Part shown: in pieces, positions 1-64,000 of the stretch | Layout: every line of letters begins with the position of its first letter | Numbering within the stretch: position 1 is the stretch's first letter | NCBI GenBank assembly: GCA_054601695.1 | Contig: BAAHQB010000041.1 | Coordinates: forward strand, 248,001 to 312,000 | Length of the DNA stretch: 64,000 bases | From: Amorphochlora amoebiformis | Taxonomy: Eukaryota; Cercozoa; Chlorarachniophyceae | Reading direction: 5' to 3' | Notes under the pieces: generated by a model | Seen by the model: the letters and a program-made list of their open reading frames with translations, nothing else | Told to the model about the DNA's origin: nothing | Databases searched by the model: none | Made by a program: the position numbers and the translations under genes

Positions 1-14550
<14,550 letters not shown>

Positions 14551-14743
14551 CTAGTCAGATGATTCAAACCTCGGTGATATGCTAGCCCACTGTGTCGTCG
14601 ACATCATAGTCTAGATAGTACTTCCTAGACTTCGTACTTCTAGTCCTTGTGCGCATAACAAAAATCCAGACAAAGCCCGTCAGGTACGTGTATATGCGCA
14701 TGTATCATTGTATAGACAGACTCGTGATCGAAGGTTAATGTAC

Positions 14744-14785
<42 letters not shown>

Positions 14786-15753
14786 TATATATATATATAG
14801 AAATACACATATAGATATACCGAGTATTCTGGTACTTTTTACTAGGCGGCTAGAGTGCAACTACATGCACAAGTTACTAAATTAATTGAACTGTCAATCG
14901 TGAATTAACCTGTGATCTACTATCAACTTGATAATACGTACATGTATATGATAAGATCTAACAATAACTTTCTTACTATCTGTATGTGTGTGTATATATT
15001 ATCGGGGGTATAAGAAATTTCTAGAAAGTTTACGACCTCCCCCAAACTCCCACAAATAATGTGTGTATTGTAATATTGTACAACGGTGATAGGTCAGAAT
15101 TCAAGTAAAAATAATCATGACCCCCCGAGAAAATTTGTGCATTTCTCAAAACTTAGTATTTCGCTACAAGTGTATTGAAAGCTCGTGTCTCCATTTCAAC
15201 CCCTCAAAAATGCTTACAGTACAATACAACAGTGCTGGATTAAGCCTATACACGTTTTAAAGCGATCTGTAATCTCCACGGGGAGGATCTGTACATTTGT
15301 TGCACCAAACTTGAATTCCGAAAGTCTGCCGGGATTAGGATTTATGAAACTTAAAACTTCGGCTGTGGCTCCCTAATATACTCTCAATGGTGGTGAACCT
15401 ATTGTGCGCCTCCTGATATTAACAGTTCAGCCCCTACATCTTTCTTCTACATCCCATCGAAGCTGAGGCGGTCACCTCTCACAACCGATAAATTCGAGGA
15501 ATTAATTTATGGATTTAGGCGAAGTTACCTAACCTTGGGTTCCGATCGGAACCGAGGGTCCGACCGAGAGTCCGAGAGAGAGCTTTCGTCGGAATCTAAA
15601 AATATATATTTTCGGTCTCAGTTTGGATATTTCCTTGAGATATGTGTTGGTATCACCGCAATCAATATGTGCAGAATACATGGGACCCGACCCCGCCAAA
15701 ATCCTGCTCGCCCCGGCGACCCGCCAAATCCAACCGCGCACCGGCCCACCGCC
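14551..15753. other. intergenic: PAN2 3' flank and upstream region of the next gene
   Basis: This is one of the longer stretches poor in TA repeat. I see no homologous reading frame, no AATAAA close after the PAN2 stop and no RNA gene. A (TA)n patch is at 14744-14800. The part just before 15754 is GC-rich and may hold the promoter and 5' UTR. Confidence 0.6.
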
Positions 15754-17619
<1,866 letters not shown>

Positions 17620-17622
17620 AAC

Positions 17623-17628
17623 AATAAA
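17623..17628 (+). terminator. polyadenylation signal AATAAA
   Basis: AATAAA starts 4 nt after the TAA of the gene ending at 17619; a TA tract follows. Confidence 0.5.
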
Positions 17629-17654
17629 TAAATATATAAATATATGTGTGAATA

Positions 17655-17718
<64 letters not shown>

Positions 17719-17768
17719 ATACATGTGTGTGCGTGTGTATATATGTATAATCTGCTCAGCTTTTTTAC

Positions 17769-17813
<45 letters not shown>

Positions 17814-17837
17814 ATATATATATATATATATATATAG

Positions 17838-18246
17838 ATTGTAACGAAAAATCCTCAACGATCCACATCCAAAACCAGACACCGGGTCTACTCTACGACT
17901 TGAGCATTACAGGAACGGACCGCCGTCCGAGTACTAATGGGGTACAAGAGGGCTCAAACTCCAATGAGGACCAAAAAGGCGTCGATCGTGACGCTCAAAA
18001 GGTCACTGACACCGAATCGAGTGATGTTCTTCTTGTGGACTCCGATTCTGACGACTCTGTCAAGAGTGCTATGGATACTGCCCACGACGACGTTCAGCAC
18101 ACGAAAAAGCACAATCTTCAAGCTACTCAAGTGAAGCGGCAACACCCTTTTCACAAAGAGCTGTGCACGTGGTCAAAACAGCAAGAGCAAGACCCGCAGC
18201 CGAACCAGCAAGACCCAAATCAGCAAGACTCCAAAATTTGTAATTA
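17838..18246 (+). CDS. acidic Ser/Asp/Gln-rich exon with a SUMO-interaction-like motif
   Basis: After ATATATATAG a 136-codon open stretch runs to TAA at 18244-18246. It reads [20 protein letters not shown], then [14 protein letters not shown], then [14 protein letters not shown], then a basic patch and a Gln/Asn/Pro-rich tail ([17 protein letters not shown]). [11 protein letters not shown] fits the SUMO-interacting motif pattern of a hydrophobic core followed by acidic/Ser residues. It needs a phase-1 donor upstream, which I cannot place because the preceding exon ends in TAA. It may be an alternative last exon of the same gene or a separate gene. Confidence 0.55.
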
Positions 18247-18560
18247 ATAACAGTTCTGAATATTCAGTAATATTATTCGATTGTAAACAATCTAGGTGGT
18301 CATCTAGGTCATCCACAACACAAATTGCGATTACTAGGATTAGCTTAAATCTTTTTGAAAAAATCAGGTCGTACTCTAGGTACTTATACTACTAAGACCC
18401 GCTAACTTAGGTTAGCCTTTACATATGCAAAGCAAGTAATAACTAGAATAAGTTAGAACTCACATCATGAAAAGTATAGTTAAAGTTATCAAGCGCAAAG
18501 CCATCCAGCTATATCTAGATATCTATACAGCCTGCAGCTGGCAGTTATATGTTATAACGT
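18247..18560. other. convergent intergenic space
   Basis: It separates the plus-strand gene ending at 18246 from the minus-strand KH gene. Non-repetitive, with no open frame or structure that I can support. Confidence 0.5.
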
Positions 18561-37476
<18,916 letters not shown>

Positions 37477-37808
37477 AGAGACTCAGAGAAGGCGATGAGG
37501 GAGGCGCGAGCTTCACAAGGGAGAACGACGGGAAAAGAATTCGTCTTGGATCTTGTGGTTCACTGGTCAGAGCCCTCTTGGGGCTAAGGGGGAGGGATGA
37601 AGCGTGAAATCGGGATTCAAATTAAACTATGGCAAGGGTAGGGCTGAACCATGGAAAAAGTAGTAGGGATAGGGCTGCGGCGGCGGCGGCCATCACGGCC
37701 ATGGGCCTGACAGCGGCCGCCATTGCCGTGGCTTGAATGTCCCGGGAATGTCCCCAAGGCCAAAACTGATATTTTTCGGCGATTGGATAATCTGATTTTT
37801 TCGCGGCA

Positions 37809-39147
37809 ATGGCGGCCGAGCTGAAGGAGCACGAGCCAATGGTGGCCAAGGTGGGCCGTGTTATTCGAAGACAGAAGCGGGAGGTGGCAGAGAGCGCATT
37901 CCAGTTTCTGTACATAGAAATCCTGCAGGTTAGATATTCTTCAAGAGGTTTTGGGGGCAACAGGCGCAAGCCTTTTCTTGACGCGATGAAAGCACGCAAG
38001 TCGCGCCTGTGACTTATCCTATTGTCATTCCGGCGTCAATTTGCCAGATCTAACCCCTCCACTTGATGAAATTTCTAATTTTAAAATTATGGCTCAATAC
38101 CAGCACCTAACGGTGTACCATAACGGCGATCGGAAGATTATACACCAGAAGATGGAAGATATGGGGCTTCACATAGGGTCTAGGCTAGCCGAGAGGTACA
38201 ATCTTCCGTTTCTAAAAAAAATGTACTACCTGATGGCTACTATTGTTGGTCAAGTGTATTTGACCCTGCATTCGAATAGGTACACTGGGCAGCTGTTGCG
38301 AATGACAGAGCAGCTGGATATCATCAAATTTGTCTGCAAGGAATTCGTAAGTGTTGCTATATTTGGTTGTTTCGGTGCATAAGTGTGGTTTCAAGAAGTG
38401 TAAGAGGTCTTGGGTTTGTGTGTTTGAGTTGTGATGTTCTGTTTTTGGTTGCAGTGGATCGAGATATTTCATAAACAGGCGGACAAGCTTCAGACCAACT
38501 ACTTGGTATGCATTTGCTTTTGTATTACATCTACGCAATATATTTATATAGTTGCAGTTATTCTAGTTATAATCCTATGTATATTTACAGGTATATAAAT
38601 ATAAATATATATATAGATATATATATATATATATACATATAAATATATGAACGTGCAAATATATATGTATGTGTGTATTGAATAACAAATACAAGTACGT
38701 ATAATATAATGCATACACAAAACATATATATATATATATATTATATATATATACATACATACATACACATACACATATGCTTATGTGCGTGCATATACAC
38801 TTAGATATCATATAGATATATTATATATGCACACATATATATATACACTTGTATGCACATGCAGGTGCATATATTACATCAAAGAGTAAAATTTCATCAA
38901 TTTTCAGGGCATTTACGTCCTCCATGACTACAAATTTTCGTGGCTTACACGCTTATCACACACACAGGCCGAGTTACAAGAGGTTTAACGACGAACCTAT
39001 TTAGTATATAATATATATATATATATATATTAGAATATACATATATAAATATATATATTATATATTATATATACGTATATATATATATATATATATTGTA
39101 TATTATATTTTTTGTGTAAATAAATAATTTGCCTGTATATATTTATG

Positions 39148-39191
<44 letters not shown>

Positions 39192-39353
39192 TACATATAA
39201 ATATATATAGATACATTATATATACATATATATATATATAATATATATATATATATATACATGGAATATATACACTGTACATATATATATATATATATAT
39301 ATGGTGATATTTTGGAATACCTCCCTTTAACATACAGTAAGAGATTGTAGAAC

Positions 39354-39388
<35 letters not shown>

Positions 39389-39528
39389 AATATTCACATA
39401 CATCTATACAATAAATCTTCTTACATACATTCTCATGCATAAATATGTAAATATATCCCGTGTAAGTAATATATCTACTGTATTACATAATGATATATAT
39501 ATATATATATGTGTGTGTGTGTATGTAT

Positions 39529-39568
<40 letters not shown>

Positions 39569-39596
39569 CATTATATACACATACATTGCATACACG

Positions 39597-39629
<33 letters not shown>

Positions 39630-40214
39630 GTCTATATATATTTATGTATATGTGTATAATATATATATATATATATGATAAATATTTATAAATATACATT
39701 TTTGTAGATGGATGTGAATATATACATGTATGTACACATACACATATATTATCCACATATATACATATATATTTATGCATAAATACGTGTACATATATGT
39801 ACACATAAATATATTATGTTTAATATGCATACATATAATATATATATATATATATTATGTTAGACAGTTTTTATTTAGACCAAAATAGATATAATATATA
39901 TAAATCAAATGTATGGGTTATATTCATTTGTAAATGTACATGTGTTCATATACTATACATATATCAATATCTACATAAACACAAGAAAAGATGAATGTAA
40001 ACATATACATTGTGTTTTTACGATATACATACATATTCACATGAATGAAGTATGTTGTTTTTACGATGTGTATATGTGTATGTGTGTATGTATGAATGAA
40101 GTACATTGTTTTTACGACATATATACATACACATACATACATACACATATCATGCATTTTCACCCTCCTATAGGCTCAAGCCGTCGTCTCCTTTGCGTCC
40201 GGCATTATAAGAGG

Positions 40215-40290
<76 letters not shown>

Positions 40291-40322
40291 ATATATATAC
40301 ATATATATATGTATGTGTGTAT

Positions 40323-40373
<51 letters not shown>

Positions 40374-40531
40374 ATACCTATATACACTTCCTCATGTAAA
40401 CCACAGGCGCACTAAAGAACCTAGGAATGCACGCCAAAGTGACCTGCGACATTGTGCAGATTCCTCGTTGCACGTTCACCATTCAGGACTCTTCAACATT
40501 GCCGTCGGGAAAATCCGCCAAGAAGTCGTAG
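37809..40531 (+). CDS. TRAPPC6: TRAPPC6/Trs33, TRAPP complex subunit, seven exons
   Basis: A core subunit of the TRAPP tethering/GEF complex for Rab1 in ER-Golgi traffic. Exons: 37809-37928, 38104-38195, 38280-38346, 38455-38505, 38908-38982, 40174-40213, 40407-40531 (TAG), all GT-AG and in phase, giving 189 residues, about family size (159-190 in many species). Matches: [11 protein letters not shown] at the start, [68 protein letters not shown] and [10 protein letters not shown], against KFICKDFW, KQIDNLRTNHQGIYVLQDNK and CGLIRGALANLG in other eukaryotes. An alternative first junction (exon 1 to 37947, exon 2 from 38048) also keeps frame and adds about 25 residues, but fits family spacing less well. 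The start ATG is chosen as the first in frame; about 25 residues precede conserved sequence. Confidence 0.95.
38196..38279 (+). other. 84-nt stop-free in-frame intron of TRAPPC6
   Basis: GAGAG|GTACAATCTTCC ... TTCGAATAG|GTACACTGG. The length is a multiple of 3 with no stop, so retention would insert 28 residues after LAER. Removal restores the conserved spacing from LAERY to LDIIKF. Confidence 0.85.
39528..39566 (+). repeat. (ATT)n trinucleotide microsatellite
   Basis: About 13 ATT units within a TRAPPC6 intron; one of the few non-TA simple repeats. Confidence 0.95.
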
Positions 40532-40933
40532 CCCGATAAATTCTCTAAATTCTAGACTCCGGTGGTGGGATTTAGAGGATTTTGCCAATCTACGGCCTGT
40601 CAAGCGCAAGTATTGCTTAAACGTAATGCTATGTGTTAATGCGCGCGATTTCGAATCGGAGTTATTATTACACTGATTATTACCTAAGATTACTAGTATT
40701 GATGGCTTTTTTTTTTTAAGTCATGTTAAATTCTTGTTTCATGTGATGTAGAATAATAATTACGTTACATTCGTTACACTTACGGTGATTGTGTAGTGTC
40801 TTCTAGTTGAAATCAAGTTGTATATATATATATATATATATATATATTCGCTAGTTATGTTATATATCTTGTCGGTATTACTACTAATAACGCGCACGGT
40901 ATACTGAAATTGCATCATGATAAGGAATTAAAA
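40532..40933. other. convergent 3' ends of TRAPPC6 and the next minus-strand gene
   Basis: About 400 bp with one short (TA)n patch at 40820-40846. I see no gene or clear AATAAA in either direction. Confidence 0.6.
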
Positions 40934-62963
<22,030 letters not shown>

Positions 62964-62986
62964 CTATATACATATACATAATATAC

Positions 62987-63027
<41 letters not shown>

Positions 63028-63337
63028 TTTAATATACATATATATATATATATATGTATATTTACATATATGTATATATATATATATATGTAAATATACA
63101 TATTTATATATATATATATATAAATGTATAATATACATATATATATATATATATATACATACACACACATATATATACATATATATGTTTATACACAAGA
63201 ATAGAGAGAGATCGCGAAAAAAACACAAGATTTCTTTTTTTAAAAAAAAAAAGAAAAGAAAAAAAAGAGGTGACCCCTGCGATAGCGCCCCTATTCGTAA
63301 TTACGCGGCCAACAAAAGACAAAAACCGGAAATACGG

Positions 63338-64000
63338 AGAGATAGAGAGATACACACACACACACACACACACAGACAGACAGAGAGGCAGAGAGCGAGA
63401 GAGAGAGCGCGAGAGAGGGAGAGAGAGCGAGAGTGAGAGAGAGAGAGAGAGCGAGAGTGAGAGAGAGGGAGAGAGAGCGAGAGTGTGAGAGAGAGGCAGA
63501 GAGAGAGGCAGAGAGAGCGAGAGAGAGAGCGCGAGGGAGGGGGAGAGATCGAGAGTGAGAGAGAGGGAGAGAGAGCGAGAGAGAGAGAGCGAGAGTGTGA
63601 CAGAGAGGCAGAGAGAGAGAGAGGCAGAGAGAGTGAGAGAGAGAGCGCGAGAGAGGGAGAGAGAGCGAGAGTGAGAGAGAGGGAGAGAGAGCGAGAGAGA
63701 GAGCGAGAGTGTGAGAGAGAGGCAGAGAGAGAGAGAGAGGCAGAGAGAGCGAGAGAGAGAGCGCGAGAGAGGGAGAGAGAGCGAGAGTGAGAGAGAGGGA
63801 GAGAGAGCGAGAGTGTGAGAGAGCGGCAGAGAGAGAGGCAGAGAGAGAGAGGCAGAGAGCGAGAGAGAGAGAGCGCGAGAGAGGGAGAGAACGAGAGTGA
63901 GAGAGGAGGAGATGGCGAGAGAGAGAGAGGGAGAGAGCGAGGGAGAGAGCGAGCAAGCGACAGAGGGGCGAGTGAGGAGTGCTGATGAGAGAAACAGAGA
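63338..64000 (+). repeat. GA-rich tract, higher-order repeat
   Basis: Built from GAGAGAGCGAGAGTGAGAGA and GAGGCAGAGAGAG blocks repeated several times with period near 115 bp. On minus it is CT-rich and ends before an acceptor-like GTAATTACGAATAG at 63292. Open Arg/Glu and Ser/Leu frames are compositional. Confidence 0.9.

Noticed and set aside
37622-37999. 125-codon minus-strand frame antisense to TRAPPC6 exon 1
   Set aside because: A GC-rich shadow frame; the plus strand has clear TRAPPC6 homology.

Overview
This is a nuclear window from an AT-rich eukaryote, probably a protist. The evidence is spliceosomal exons, (TTAGGG)n telomere-type repeat, and clear homologues of PAN2 and TRAPPC6. I cannot name the lineage. 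Most of the window is (TA)n microsatellite, interstitial telomeric repeat and CT/GA tract. Coding sequence is scattered through this as about 80 exons, most of them 19-90 nt. I found them by reading the non-TA islands on both strands, requiring splice sites, and chaining reading phase from exon to exon.

Layout. 1-14550 (+) is the 3' part of PAN2, the deadenylase nuclease: 17 exons covering part of the UCH-like domain and the whole DEDDh exonuclease. 15754-18246 (+) is an unrecognised basic/acidic protein gene. 18561-37476 (-) is a multi-KH RNA-binding protein in about 28 exons. 37809-40531 (+) is TRAPPC6/Trs33, seven exons, head to head with the KH gene across the main GC-rich stretch. 40934-62963 (-) is a large unrecognised gene of about 29 exons, tail to tail with TRAPPC6 and continuing past the last exon I could place. 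Roughly 63.2-64 kb is a GA tract.

PAN2 and the KH protein both suggest RNA metabolism; TRAPPC6 is membrane traffic. I see no operon-like logic. The striking biology is in the introns. (1) Many introns are little more than G(TA)nG, the TA tract supplying both GTATAT and TATAG. (2) Others are telomeric repeat arrays, mostly with CCCTAA on the sense strand, whose repeats lie at the splice sites. (3) About 30 telomeric arrays are interrupted by one conserved insert of fixed polarity, with a constant start and a ragged end that returns directly to TTAGGG; this fits reverse transcription past the template of a telomerase RNA. (4) About 25 exons are flanked by partial tandem copies: 5' half-copies (acceptor only) upstream, 3' half-copies (donor only) downstream.

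Exon coordinates come from manual reading. Phase agrees along almost the whole of each chain; exceptions are stated.
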